From positions 3,595,887-3,659,886 of the forward strand of contig NC_079418.1 in NCBI RefSeq assembly GCF_026213295.1: a stretch of 64,000 bases of DNA, read 5' to 3'. The notes beneath the pieces were generated by a model. The model was not told the origin of the DNA and ran no database searches. It saw nothing but the letters and a program-made list of their open reading frames with translations. This DNA is from Gadus chalcogrammus (Eukaryota > Chordata > Actinopteri > Gadiformes > Gadidae). Position numbers and translations under genes: made by a program. The number at the start of each line of letters is the position of its first letter. Position 1 is the first letter of the stretch. Of the stretch, positions 1-11,262 are shown piece by piece.

Positions 1-519
1 CATTCTGAGTCATGCCAAGGAGAGGCATTCTTTCACTAAGCACCTCATCAGAGCCACTCTGCTGCAAGGAGACTTGTTCCCCCAACACAGCGTAAAGTGC
101 CCAGATTCAGCGCTGGAAACCACTGTGGAAGCCTACCCCACACTGGACAAGGCCAAACTGAAGACTGAATTGTCCCTGGTCTATGAAAATGACCAGAGTT
201 CAAGGCTTGCAGTGGCACACTGGCTCTCTTCCAGGTTTTCATGGAAAACAACCTTCAGGACACATTCAGCAAGACCGTAAGTCTTTTAAAGATTCTCATC
301 ACCACACCGATGACCACAGCAGAATCAGAGAGCTGCTTCTCTACTTTAAAGAGGATAAAAAACATTCCTTAGGAACACCATGGCACAAGACCGCCTGAAC
401 GCACTGGCTATGCTCTCCATGGAGAAAAACCTGATACAGAACATTCCTGACTTTAACACCAAAGTCATTGAGAAGTTTACCACTCAGAAAGACAGAAGAG
501 CAAAGTTCATGTACAAATA
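1..519 (+). pseudogene. hAT transposase C-terminal fragment (ZMYM1-like), frameshifted
   Basis: Translation gives the last part of a hAT transposase of the kind annotated as zinc finger MYM-type protein 1-like in fish. A first segment (about 1-280) reads LDKAKLKTELSLVYEND. After a frame change near 250, the dimerisation-domain signature LLKILITTPMTTAESESCFS appears, and a further frame change near 365 leads to MAQDRLNALAMLSMEKN and a natural stop at 518-520. The domain is known to mediate hAT transposase dimerisation. At least two frameshifts make this a relic. The DDE core would lie left of the window, so whether more of the element survives cannot be judged here. Confidence 0.8.
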
Positions 520-526
520 AGAGCAC

Positions 527-753
527 TCACTCCCTCACACACATACTCTGAAACTCACTCAAACACACTCTCAAATTCCCTCACTCACACACTTTCAAAC
601 CCACTCACAAACTCACTCACACACTCTCAAACTCCCTCACTCACTCACACTCAAACTCCCTCACTCACTCACTCACAAACACTCACTCACAAATAAACAA
701 ACACTCACTCACTCACTCACAAACACACTCACACATATACTCACTCACACATA
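527..753. repeat. Simple repeat, (CTCA)n / (CACT)n-like
   Basis: About 225 bp of degenerate tandem CTCA/CACA tetranucleotides with occasional AAA interruptions. It sits between the stop of the hAT relic and the left end of the pogo-like element. Confidence 0.9.
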
Positions 754-1074
754 TAGGGGAGAGCCGGGTCGATTGAAACACTTTTCAGTTAAACATCTTT
801 TTCAAAGATGACGTTACGTATGCAAATAATTTTACAAATAACAACTCACAGGTGTGTTCTCTCCCTGCGTTCACACCAAAAGATGCATTTGCTGCCCGAA
901 CGCGTTGACGCCGAAGTTTTGCGGCACGTCAAATCAAGTTTTGCGGCGCAGCAAAACTTTTGCGGCGCAGCAAAGGTTTTGACGCGCAGCAAAACTTTTG
1001 ACGCGCAAAAAAGTTTTGCTGCGCCGCAGTTTTGCAGCGCGTGAAGTTTCGCGGCACGGCAAGTTTTTCCCGCG

Positions 1075-2567
1075 GTGCTTCTGAATTCATTCACAACCAT
1101 GGCCGACATTACGAGCATCATATCTCTTTACCTGTTGTGGAAGAGGGAGAGATGTCGGAATGCTCGTCGTCGTTTATGGGTTCATGAGACCATTCGGAGC
1201 CGTACAGAGCTCGGTGAATTTCACCGTCTTCTGCAGGAGCTCCGTCTGGATGGCGAACGCTTCCAGCGCTATTTGAGGCTGACTCCGGCCCAGTTTGATG
1301 ACCTGCTAGCTAGGATCGGTGCTAGGATCTCTCGGTTGGACACCAACTACAGGCGCTCCATCTCAGCTTCGGAGCGCCTGTCCATCTGTCTCCGGTGAGT
1401 GGTTTCATAATTTGTGTCTCAAAAATCGAAACATAGACATTTTACTTCAGGTTCACCAAGCAGGCGTTTCCATGGTAGACACCACCATTATTATTATCCT
1501 CTGCCGACAATAGTATAGTATGTAGTCAAATACAATAAATAGATCCATTATGTTGATCAAATATGACTCCTGCCTTTGTAAAAAAAAAATATTACAAATA
1601 AATGGGGAAAAATATTGTAAATGTATGATACCTATACTATCTTCACTACAACACTTTTTTTTTATTCTGCAGATACCTAGCCACTGGGGACTCCTACAGG
1701 ACCATTGCAAATAGTTTCCGTGTTGGGATCTCCACTGTCTCCAGCATTGTCCCTGATGTTGCCACTGCAATCTGGGACTCTCTGGTGGAGGAGTTCATGG
1801 CTGTGCCCAGCTCAGATGAGTGGAGGTCCATTGCAGGGAGGTTTGAGGAGCGGTGGAATTTTCCTCTTTGTTGTGGAGCATTGGATGGGAAGCATGTGGT
1901 CATTAAAGCCCCTGTTCACTCAGGATCCCAGTTCTACAATTACAAGGGAACTTTCTCTCTTGTTCTCTTGGCGGTTGTAGACGCGGAATATTGTTTCCGG
2001 GTGATTGATGTCGGGGGGTACGGAAGAACCAGCGATGGTGGGATTCTGGCCAACTCTGCTTTTGGTGCAGCTCTTCAGTCTGGGACCCTCCAACTGCCTG
2101 CCGAGCTGCCACTACCAGGAGCTGACCACCGAGGACCACAGCCGCTTGTCTTTGTGGCTGATGAGGCCTTTCCACTTCGGAAAAACCTCATGAGGCCATT
2201 CCCTGGTCGCAACCTGGCAAGAGAGCGCCGGGATTTCAATTACCGTCTGTCCCGAACTCGGATGGTTGTGGAGAATGCCTTTGGGATCCTTTCTTCCCAG
2301 TGGAGGGTCTACAGGCGTGCCTTCGAGGTCAACGTTGAAGTTGCGGAGAAGTGTGTGAAGGCTACCTGTGTTCTCCACAACTTCATGCGGAGGACCACCC
2401 CCCCCAAGTGCATTGAGGGGGAACATCCCAGTTGGCGAGGTGGACCCACTGCCAGGTCTACGGAGAGTTGTGCCAACAACTCAGCGAGGGAAGCCATCAG
2501 GATTCGGGAGGCCTTCAAGTACTACTTCTCTGCTGAGGGAACCGTCCCATGGCAAGACAACGTGTAG
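1075..2567 (+). CDS. PIF/Harbinger transposase (HARBI1-like), two exons, apparently intact
   Basis: DDE transposase that would cut and insert the element. Exon 1 is 1075-1394 (donor GTGAGT at 1395) and exon 2 is 1673-2567 (acceptor TTCTGCAG ending at 1672). The junction codon CGA keeps the frame, giving about 404 residues with no stop. Markers in order: an N-terminal helical region (FHRLLQELRLDGERFQRYLR), the HTH-like stretch YLATGDSYRTIANSFRVGIS, then the DDE_Tnp_4 core with GALDGKHV (Asp near 178), LAVVDAEYCF, VADEAFPL (Asp near 270) and MVVENAFGIL (Glu near 307). HARBI1 itself is about 350 residues, so this is full length. The start could instead be Met at 1099. Its partner MADF gene at 6350-7488 is broken. 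This is the best-preserved gene in the window. Confidence 0.88.
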
Positions 2568-2686
2568 CGCACCAGCACACCCAAAACGGCTCTTTTAAGA
2601 GCCACCCACACATTACTATTGAGCAAACTTCCTGAAATTACTTTATTGAAAGTGATCTTCTGACTTAATGAAGAATGTCTCCTTAA

Positions 2687-5632
2687 GGCGAGACACGGCA
2701 GGCAAAATCATCGATTTTTCAGTCTCTGGTCAATTTTGATATTTTGGGCTATTTTGCACCGTTAACATGTAATGTTTCATACAAAAGAAAAAAAAAAGTC
2801 AAAACAAAACATTTAGGTGTTTGTTTTAGTATAGTTTGTCAACTTGCGCCTCTGAATTTTACAGAAGATTCACCAAAAGTTTGCTTTACGCACCGTTTCA
2901 AATGACAGCCGGTCTCTATCATATGTGTTCCGTGGTATCGTTGGAAAGCACTCGATCTGCTGCACAACATAAAACTGATATCTGATTGGCTGGACTCGAT
3001 TTCCGACAAGACGATTGGTTCGAATGTATCACGTGGTATGCTCTCACGCTTCCTGGTTAGCTTTCCGTGGGACATTCATTTTTCGAGATGGCGCGTCGAT
3101 TTAAAGCATCCAAGAAAAGAGCCAAGCAATTGGCACTTGCGCGAAAGATTATTGAGAGGGGAAGCAATACATCAAACGATGACATTCCGGAAAGTGCATC
3201 GTTGCGTAAATTGAAGCAGCAGAGTCCTGATCGCGGCAGTGACCAATATGCCACTCAGCAGTGGCTCATAGTTCATGTTGCTCGCTTGAACGAGCTAATA
3301 GGTGATCTTATTTGTCCAAACTGTACTGGATCTGGCTTGCAAATTCAAATCGATCCACAAGATCAGGGATTTTGTAATAGTTTGTTGCTTGAGTGCAGTT
3401 TGTGTGAACGGGACAAATACTGCAAAAGTGTGTTTACATCCACACGTCTTCACCAGGAGACTAGAGGTGACGTCGCATTTGATGTAAATATCAGGATGGT
3501 GCTTTTAGCTCACGAATTAGGATTGGGGTATGCAGCGCTCAAAAAGATAAGCAAGATTTTGGGGATTCCTGGCTTGTGTCTCAAAACTTTCCAGAGACAC
3601 GATAAGACAGTGACAGGTAGGCTATGGCAAGTCTTTGTGTGAGTATATAATAAAAACAAATAAAGTGGCATTTCATCAAAAAATCATAAAATCAGACTAT
3701 ATGAAAATAACCAGAAATGTTAGTGATAACATTATACATATCATTTTAGTGGCAGAAATCGAGAGAGGTCTGGAGTCAATGCAGAGAACCAGGGACCAGA
3801 TCAGGGAGGCATACTCCGAGATTGATCCTGATGTGGCTGACATAATAAGGGAGGATGAGAATGCCACAATCAACATCAGTGTGTCGTTTGATGGCACATG
3901 GCAGAAGAGAGGTTTCACTTCCCGCCACGGCATTGGCGTGTGCATCGACATCCTCACTGGACTGGTATTGGACTTTGAGGTGCTATCCTCCTACTGCCAC
4001 GCCTGTACCCTGAGAGAGAGTGCTAGGCGAGATGGTAAAATGACACAGGAAAAGTTTGAAAGCTGGAAGGAGACCCATGTAGACTGTGCAAAAACGTTCT
4101 CAGGGTCAAGTAAGGCCATGGAGCAGGAGGCAGCCAAGAGGATGTGGGCCAGGTCTGTCTCCCAACATCAACTGCGCTACACAGAGATGCTGTCAGATGG
4201 GGACAGTGCAGCATTCAGGCAGGTGGTTGAACTCAACCCATACCCTGGGCATGAAATAACCAAGCTTGAGTGCATAAATCACGCGCACAAGCGCATGGGC
4301 ACAGCTCTGAGGAATCTGAGTGCTAAGGCTAAGTTAGGGGGCAAAGGTCAGGGTAAGCTCACTGCCAAGAAATGCAAAGCCTTGCAGAACTTTTACAGGG
4401 GAGCTATTTTAAATAACCAAGGGTCAGTTGATGTAATGAAGGCACAAATATGGGCAGGTCTCCTCCACTGCATGTCCAGTGATGACAATCCAATGCACAC
4501 TAGATGTAGTCCAACCTGGTGTTGGTACAGGAGAGCAGAGGAGAATGGAGAAAATCCAGACAGCCATCGGCTTCATGCAGGCAACTCGTTATCACGAGAG
4601 GTGGGTCAGAAACTCATCCCTGTGTATCACCGGATGTCCAGTGACAGCCTGCTCACACGCATGCAGCATGGAATGCCAACGAATGCCTCAATTCGGTAAT
4701 ATGGGCCCGATGTCCAAAGACAGTCTTTGTTGGGAAAACCAGGGTTGAGGCTGCAGCCAGTATGGCCATTTCTACTTTTAATGAGGGTGCCTCTGCTATG
4801 CTGGCTGTGATGGAGAAGTTGTGGCTCCAGAGTACAGTGGTTACTGTCAATCGGATGAAAGTTGATGACATGGTCCGAATATCAAAAGCCAATAGTGTCC
4901 ATTCCGCAAGTGCAAAGCGGAAACGTAAAAGTGTAAGCACAGCCAGAAAAGTGAAAAGACACCAGCAGGAGATAGAGGAGGGCCCTACATATGGTGCTGG
5001 CATGGAGATGTAGATTGCACATTCATTTGGGGGAACTATGTTGTGTAATGTTTAAGTTTTGTTATGTAATATTCTTTAGTTTTGCCATAAAAATCTTTAA
5101 AGGCCGTTTTCTCAAAATGAGTCTTTCCTCACACGCCAAGCAAGGAATCTCCATTTCTGTAGCACCTACATACACCAAACTTAAGAATCTTATTCTCAGC
5201 TACTATCTGAAGATATTTACAGGGAGATTTGTTGATATATCATTCTTGGCCTGATTTACATGACATTTTATGCATAAAAATAGGGCGGAAATACATATTT
5301 TTAAGGCATTGGCAGTATTTTCTGATTAACTGGATAGCGAAAGGAGATATCCATAATCCCCTCTGTAAATATTTTTCTATTTAATATAGCAACAACATGA
5401 AAAAATAATTTTGAGCCTGGCTTTTTCCAATGGTCCGATTCTTCGTTTCAAAATGTATGCATATTTGCGCATATTTTATTAGATATAGCCTAATTAGCAT
5501 ATCTTAACATACAATTACAGAAAACTTCCAATGCATTTTTTTCTTCTAATCATGTGGCTAATCAACCGGTAAAGTTTCATAAAGATATCTGTAAGTTAAA
5601 AAAAAAATCCTATTCACCTGCCGTGTCTCGCC
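2687..5632 (+). mobile_element. Kolobok-type DNA transposon with TTAA target duplication
   Basis: A perfect 16-bp inverted repeat (GGCGAGACACGGCAGG at 2687-2702 and its complement at 5617-5632) is flanked by TTAA on both sides (2683-2686 and 5633-5636). TTAA duplication defines Kolobok and piggyBac; the encoded protein is not piggyBac-like. The element carries one two-exon transposase gene (3067-5013). The DNA left and right of the element joins into one interspersed repeat whose uninterrupted copy is at 56448-56737, so the insertion site is directly visible. Confidence 0.9.
3067..5013 (+). pseudogene. Kolobok transposase with Mutator-like transposase domain, one frameshift
   Basis: Exon 1 (3067-3616) starts MGHSFFEMARRFKASKKRAK, a basic N-terminus, followed by two CxxC pairs (CPNC, CSLC) of a zinc-binding region. 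A GT-AG intron 3617-3749 joins in frame to exon 2, which holds the core: VSFDGTWQKRGFTSRHGIGV, VLSSYCHAC, ECINHAHKRMGTALR, and KLIPVYHRMSSDSLLTRM. Near 4670 the frame shifts by one; the next frame continues the family pattern NANECLNSVIWARCPKTVF, then FNEGASAMLAVMEKL, and ends with a basic tail and YGAGMEM at 5013. The alternative frame hits TAA at 4697. Apart from this shift the protein looks complete (about 600 residues). The domain matches the animal family annotated as Mutator-like transposase. Start could be 3088. Confidence 0.85.
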
Positions 5633-5936
5633 TTAACATACAACAGTAATATGCCATTATTAACTAAGTTTGTTAATGTTAAAGTTAGTTTATATTTTGT
5701 AATCAGGTAACTGTGACAGTCCTGAGCCGTCTTGCTTCCCTTCTGCTGGCCTCTGTTCTTCTTCCAGGGAAGCTGATTGGCTGGCCACCTCATTGAGGGA
5801 TTGAACTCACCTGCAGGAAGCCGAAGAAGCAGAAGCAGAAGATGGGGGGAATCCAACATGGCGCTCTCGCTCTCCCACCTGGAAGGCTGGTGCTGCCTGG
5901 CACCCAACTGGGTTTTGTTTGGGGGTGTTATTCTAG
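5633..5936. repeat. Interspersed repeat, right part (split by the Kolobok)
   Basis: The 304 bp after the Kolobok match 56467-56737 closely, including GGGAAGCTGATTGGCTGGCC and ATCCAACATGGCGCT. The matching left piece is 2664-2686. No coding potential. The unit's true ends are not defined here. Confidence 0.85.
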
Positions 5937-6349
5937 CCCTTTAGCATACTCATAGTTTAGTTTAACTGTAAACACAACTCTACACTACAGAATGCTGATT
6001 TGTGGTTTTTTCGAGTTACTAAATGAATGTAACGTTCATTTAACTGTTGCTGCGTGGACCTCCCGTTCTTGGTTGTGCTCTTCAACGAGCAGGGCACAAC
6101 ATAACTGACAAAATTACCTTAAACAAAGTTGCTTGGACCCCAAAATCTGTGGCACAAAATAATTTGCAACATTTCCCTCAAGCAACATAAATGGCCATTC
6201 AATAAGGAATATGAAGACACATTTTTGGTATAATTTTTTTTTTATTGGTGTCTGTGTGTGTGTAAACAAAAAAAACAAAACAAAATGGGCATGGATCATT
6301 CCCTGCAACGATTGTCACCCCAGAACTTAGTCATCGACTGGTCCAAATT
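5937..6349. other. Non-coding interval inside the Harbinger element
   Basis: AT-rich spacer between the interspersed repeat and the last exon of the minus-strand MADF gene. No open frame or repeat structure that I recognise. Confidence 0.6.
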
Positions 6350-7488
6350 AATTGATCAAATTAAACTCTACTGGATTATGAACACAGTTTGCCTCGTGCA
6401 ATAATGTATAAATTTGGAATTGAATTTGTTCCTTTGCATTGGGTGGCAATCGTTGCAGGGAAGGAAGTATTGCTTTTAAAAAGTGCTCATCCTCTGAGAG
6501 GACAGGTGGAGGCACAGGTGCGTTCTGCTTCCTCAGCACCTCCAGGAGTAAGGTCTCGATCTCCGTCTCCCTTTTTCTGTTTTGTGTCCTCACTGTTTCA
6601 AATGGAAACAAAATGTTTGGGTCAGGTAACAGACAAAAATACATTCAACATGAAAGGCTATGAGTACATAACTAGTCATACTCATAACATACCATTCATG
6701 CATAGGAACCCTTATGACCACATAAAACGAAGTGTAGCATAAAATAAATGTAATTTCACTCATGTTAAATGACATACCTGGGGCAATAGGAGGAGTGGTG
6801 ACAGCAGCAGTTGGTGGTGGTGGTGGAATGGGTTCAGAGGCAGCAGCAGCCTCCGGCTCCTCATCATCTTGAGGTGACGAGGTAGTTATCAATCTATAGA
6901 ACAAATCATGCTGTGTATGGGCGTGCATATGTGTCTTCGCTTATCGACCAACCTCCTAGGTCACACGCTGTCCCTGCTGCTGCCTCTGAACCGTGGTCCT
7001 CGACTGGGTACTCTGCAATCCTGTCTACCTCGACCCCCAGCACCATATTCCTACTGGTCTCCCTCGGAGTAACAAATGGGCCGAGGAAAGACAGGATTGC
7101 AGAGTACTTCCAATTCTTCAACGGGCCTGCTGCTGACCCACTCCTCTTTCCTGCCTCCTCCCTGCGTTTCACCCTGAGGTACGTGTCCCTCAGGACCTTC
7201 CACCTTCATCGGCATTCCTCCTCTTGACAAGAAAAAAGCCTGCGCTGTGTGTAATTCGAACTGAGCTGTTAAATGCTAACTGCTCACTAAGTAGCTTGGT
7301 CCAATTGATAGCTGGAATAAAGTAACTTTTAAAGTAAAGTAAATTCAAAAAGACTTACCAGTTAGCCCGACCTCCTCGCTCACCTTCAGCCAAGCCTTGG
7401 CCTTGACCGTCCGGTCCTTGTAAATAGCCAAGGTTGTGTTAAAGATCACCGGGTATGCGGAGACTGCAATTATAATCTTCTCCTCCAT
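6350..7488 (-). pseudogene. MADF/Myb-like accessory protein of Harbinger, broken
   Basis: Harbinger elements encode a second DNA-binding protein that helps the transposase. Here exon 1 (7488-7359) starts MEEKIIIAVSAYPVIFNTTL and ends at a GTAAGT donor. Exon 2 begins near 7230 and reads ECR-stop-RWKVLRDTYLRVKRREEA, the MADF helix pattern with a TGA where a basic residue is expected. Two further exons follow: an acidic/proline-rich linker (DDEEPEAAAASEPIPPPP) and a C-terminal BESS-like segment (SEDEHFLKAILPSLQRLPPN) after an acceptor near 6600. Order, splice signals and domains fit the MADF-BESS type. The premature stop and an unclear end near 6350 make it a pseudogene. Confidence 0.75.
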
Positions 7489-7947
7489 TTTAGCGCTTTG
7501 ATCTGGATCAGGTAGTGAACTCTAGGTCACTCCAAGGGAGTAACCCTGATTGGCTGTTACGGCATGTCACTCAGTGGCAACGCCTCAGTGGCAACGCTGT
7601 TGAACGCTGATTGGCTGTCATCACACGTTTGCTGCCGAAAAGTTGAAATATTTCAACTCGAGCAGCATTTGACGCGCCGCAAAATACGTGAACGCGCCCG
7701 CCGCCCGTGCCTTGCAGCGGGCACGGGCATGCCGCGCTGCAAATCAGATTTTGACGCGCCGCAAATCAAATTTTGCTGCCGGTTTTCTCGGCAGCAAATG
7801 CTGCGGCAGCAAAGCAGCAACGCGTCTCTACATTCACTTTGAATGGGATCGTGCCGCGCGTCAACTTTTTGCATCTTTTGGTGTGAACGCAGGGTCTTAA
7901 TTACAAGTGAAATTTAATACATATGTTGGATGATCGAGCTGTTTTTT

Positions 7948-8350
7948 AACTTTGAACGTAAGTTGACATCTGTTTCAAACGCCCCGCCTAGTCGGGACGT
8001 TTGAAACACACATGCGGGACGAATGAAACAGCATATTTTAAAAAATAATCTATTGCCCTTACTCTTGTTTTTACGCTACATACCAGACAACATACTAGTG
8101 TACTCGTCATTGCTAAAATTTCATATAATTCCGCGTAATATAAATAGGTCAAAATATATTTTTGGCCCGTGCGTAATTGTCAAGATGCACATTTCGATTA
8201 AAACTTTATTTTGGACGACTAAATTTGCCTTAAATGTACTTATTTCCCTGTCCTAAGTCATGTTTAAGGATACACAGTTGAACATCCTTTTATTTATTTT
8301 AAACAAAAACTACCAGGTCAACAGGATATCACGAGACCTGTTACATCTGA
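7948..8350. repeat. Subterminal repeat R1 of the pogo-like element
   Basis: About 400 bp repeated at 10505-10895 with roughly 90% identity by eye. It starts at GTAAGTTGACATCTGTTTCA and contains several GGGACGTTTGAAACA/GGGACGAATGAAACA motifs that resemble the inner half of the terminal repeat. Likely transposase-binding or duplicated end sequence (inference). Confidence 0.85.
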
Positions 8351-8811
8351 AATCCAGTGTCTAAACTTATTTTATCTGATAAATATTGTGTAATAGTCTG
8401 CACATTTACATGAACATTATGTTGAAATCATAATAAGCAGAACTTTGACACTCTAGCTGATGGATGGTAATGGCCATGTGTCGTGACCAAGAGCAAGGGT
8501 GTAGAAGGCTAGCCTATAGCTTATACCCAGCAGTTCTTAAGTGTGCATGTCCACTAAATTAAATTATTATTGTCATAATTTAATGTAGCCATTGTTATTT
8601 TGGATGCGTTACAATGATGGACGAATAGTAGGCCTACCCTGCAAAATATTTAATAGCCAAGCTCCCACTCATAGCCTAACCCAGGCCTCATAGTTAGTTA
8701 GTTAGTTAACCAGTCTATAATGTTAAGTGAATTGTGCTGTAGGCCTACATTTACAGTATTTCCACTGCAAACTAGTGAAGACACATGGACAGTATAGTAG
8801 GCTAAATATTT
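8351..8811. other. Non-coding interval downstream of pogo transposase
   Basis: AT-rich; no coding signal. It contains a TTAGTTAGTTAGTTAA run near 8693. Confidence 0.6.
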
Positions 8812-10118
8812 TTATTCTTTGTCACACAGGTGACACAGGTAGTGTGCACTCCCGTCGGTGCAAGCCTCATGCGACCACTTGTAGCAAAAGACACACTGGA
8901 CCCACTCTTCCCCAGGCATCGAGGCGCTGAAGTGCTCGCAGCACACGAGGCAGCTGAAGCCCTCGCTGGATAGGCCTAAATAAGTTGGAGAAGTAGAGGC
9001 AGTAATAGTGGTGAACTCTGCTGCCTCCGGAACAGGACACACTAGGCCTAAGGTGGGGCTGACTCCATCAGCGGGCCAGGTGATGGTGGGCGGAGCAGCT
9101 GAGGTGGCAACAGGTGTGACTCCAGCAAGGGGGGCGGCATCAGGAGCGGGCGAGAACAGCCTCTTCTTGGGAGCCCGAGAGGAGGGAGGCTGGTTGGCGG
9201 GACGACGCTGCTTCACAGTTCCCTGCTTTTCTGCCTCTAAAGCAGCCCTCACCGGGGTGTCCGCCCCCTCTCCCCTGAGGTCACTGACCCGACCTGCTTC
9301 TGCCCCATCTGGGCGACGAAACGGTCTGGCACCTGGACAGTGGTGACCCCTGTAAATAGTTGTGTGAGCATAGTTGTGTATATATATAGTTATGTGTATA
9401 CAGTTGTGTTTTATGTTAATATAGTTCATATTAAATACCGGTTTCATCAATGTTCCAAATATCCTTGGCCTGGAACTGGTGCCGGTCCAGCACCGTCTTT
9501 AAATTTTGGTGGAACAAGTTGACAACCGTTGTTGGCTAGTGGCCTTTGGACGCCGAAGGGAGAGGCTGCCACTGCGCTCCATGAAGGAGGTGAACCTGTC
9601 CTTCCCCGCCATGCTCTTCCTCGACCAGGATGCAGGGAATGGGCAGCTGAAGTGCACTGCCAGCTCAAAGGCAAATTTTCTGACCTGAAGGGGTCATAAA
9701 AAGTTGATGTACATTTCTGTGTTTATGTTTGTTATTTGTTCATATTTATTAATTAAAGCATGTGCATAGCATACATGTGTGCCCGTCCTAAAACTTATGT
9801 AGCACTTTTCACAACACTGACCTCATTAGGGGTGAGCCCAAAATAAATGGCTTCTGCCCTCTTCAGGTAGTCCCTGACCTTTCCCTCCTGCGCTGCGTTA
9901 AAAACCCTATTGTGCGGGTTGTAGCCAGGGGACCTAGCCGCTTCACTGCCCTCTTCTGCCCTCCGCTTGAGGTAGCGTGACAACGTCACATGATTTATGT
10001 TGTTTGCCAACGCTGCCTGCCTCACTGAGCTCCCAGAATTGACCTCGCTGCAGGCCCTGGCATACACCCATGCAGGAACCAGCCCACGGGAGGTGGTTCT
10101 CCTTCTCACGCACGGCAT
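8812..10118 (-). pseudogene. Pogo/Tigger-type transposase remnant with PHD-like C-terminus, DDE core deleted
   Basis: Exon 1 (10118-9822) has a psq-type HTH: SSVRQAALANNINHVTLSRY, then a donor GTCAGT. Exon 2 (9684-9439) continues in phase with VRKFAFELAVHFSC, PASWSRKSMAGKDRFTSFM and, after a one-base frame change near 9530, NLKTVLDRHQF and DIWNIDETG, the first catalytic Asp motif of pogo DDE domains. An intron separates exon 3, which starts VTTVQVPDRFVAQMG and QVGSVTSGERG and then jumps, near 9265, to a low-complexity linker and a C-terminal Cys/His finger (CLVCCEHF, CVFCYKWSHEAC, LCHLCDKE). The remaining DDE core (normally about 200 residues) is absent, so this copy cannot make active transposase. 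HTH, DETG and the finger support the family. Confidence 0.82.
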
Positions 10119-10284
10119 TTTTCACTCAGTAATAATCTGTTGATGCATGTGATTAACACGTTTTGTTCATTCAAAATATGTTATTAATTCAAAGCAGTAG
10201 TTATTCATTGCAAAACATTTATTAATTCTGTGATTTATACAGGTAATGATCGTGCAATGTTCGCGTAATTACGCATGGTGATGT

Positions 10285-10504
10285 GCGGGACGTTTGAAAC
10301 AGGTGTTTCAATTGTCCCGACAGCGACTACTGACACTTAAATTTTACTTACAGCTCTCGTAAACAGGTTTGCAGGATAACATCTGAACGGCGTGACGTCA
10401 TTGCACGAAATTTCCCGGGGTTGGTCAGTCTTGCTTGCTGAACGTAGTGACGAATTTTGACATGAAAGCCTTGCGTGGTTTTCGAGTAAATCGCTGTGTT
10501 TCAC
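10285..10504. repeat. Terminal-region repeat A, internal copy
   Basis: This stretch (GGGACGTTTGAAACAGGTG onward, with CACGAAATTTC and GGGGTTGGTCAGTCTTGC) is repeated at 10905-11262, where it runs into the true right end. The internal copy lacks the GGGGAGAGCC tip and instead continues into R2. Confidence 0.85.
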
Positions 10505-10895
10505 TTTGAAAGTAAGTTGACATCTGTTTCAAACGCCCCACCTAGTCGGGACGTTTGAAACACACATGCGGGACGAATGAAACAGCATATTTAAAAAATA
10601 AACTATTGAACTTACTCTTGTTTTTATGCAATATACCGGGCAACATAGTAGTATACTCGTCATTGCTAAAATTTCACATAATTCCGCATAATATAAATAG
10701 GTCAAAATATATTTTTGGCCTGTGCGTAATTGTCAAGGGCACATTTCGATTAAAACTCGCCTTTCTTCCTTTGGACGACTAAATTTGCATTAAATTTACT
10801 TATTTCCCTGTCCTAAGTCATGTTTAGGGATACACAGTTGAACATCCTTTTATTTATTTTAAACAAAAACGACCGCGTCAACCGGATTACATGAC
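10505..10895. repeat. Subterminal repeat R2 of the pogo-like element
   Basis: Second copy of R1 (7948-8350), with the same GTTTGAAACA motif cluster at its start and an AAACAAAAACGACC end. Confidence 0.85.
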
Positions 10896-10904
10896 TCCTC
10901 TTGC

Positions 10905-11262
10905 GTTTGAAACAAGTGTTTCAATCGTCCCGACAGCGACTACCGACACTTAAACCTTTTTTACCTCTAAACTTCAAAAATCGGACATTGCACAATTTAA
11001 CACAGGTTTAAGTACTAATTAATCTGTTGTATAGTCATATTATTATGGCATGAAACAAAAAACACAACTATTTATTACAAAACAACTACCGCAGGAAGGA
11101 GTTAGCTCTCTCGAAAACAGGTTTGGGGGTTAACATTTGAACGGTGGGACGTCATTACACGAAATTTCGTGGGGTTGGTCAGTCTTGCGTGCTGAATATA
11201 GTGATGAAATTTGACGTGAAAGATTTGGTTTTCGAGGAAATCGCTGTGTTTCAATCATCCCG
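10905..11262. repeat. Terminal-region repeat A', leading into right inverted repeat
   Basis: Second copy of repeat A with an about 140-bp insertion near 10950-11095. It ends in two adjacent TGTTTCAATC motifs, of which the second begins the right terminal repeat. Confidence 0.8.

Larger units (their letters stand above)
863..7894 (+). mobile_element. PIF/Harbinger DNA transposon nested in the pogo-like element
   Basis: The termini form a perfect 25-bp inverted repeat, 863-887 (CCCTGCGTTCACACCAAAAG...) and 7870-7894. A 3-bp TCT duplication flanks them (860-862 and 7895-7897), the size expected for PIF/Harbinger. It has the two standard Harbinger genes facing each other: a DDE transposase on plus (1075-2567) and a MADF/Myb-like protein on minus (7488-6350). 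Between them lies an interspersed repeat that was itself hit by a Kolobok element. Subterminal DNA (890-1070 and 7600-7890) is rich in short GCGGCGCAGCAAAA-type palindromic motifs. Related ends recur at 42768-43060, 47875-47955 and 60090-60394. Confidence 0.9.

Noticed and set aside
527..753. CRISPR-like or telomeric array
   Set aside because: Simple CTCA-type tetranucleotide repeat without spacers.
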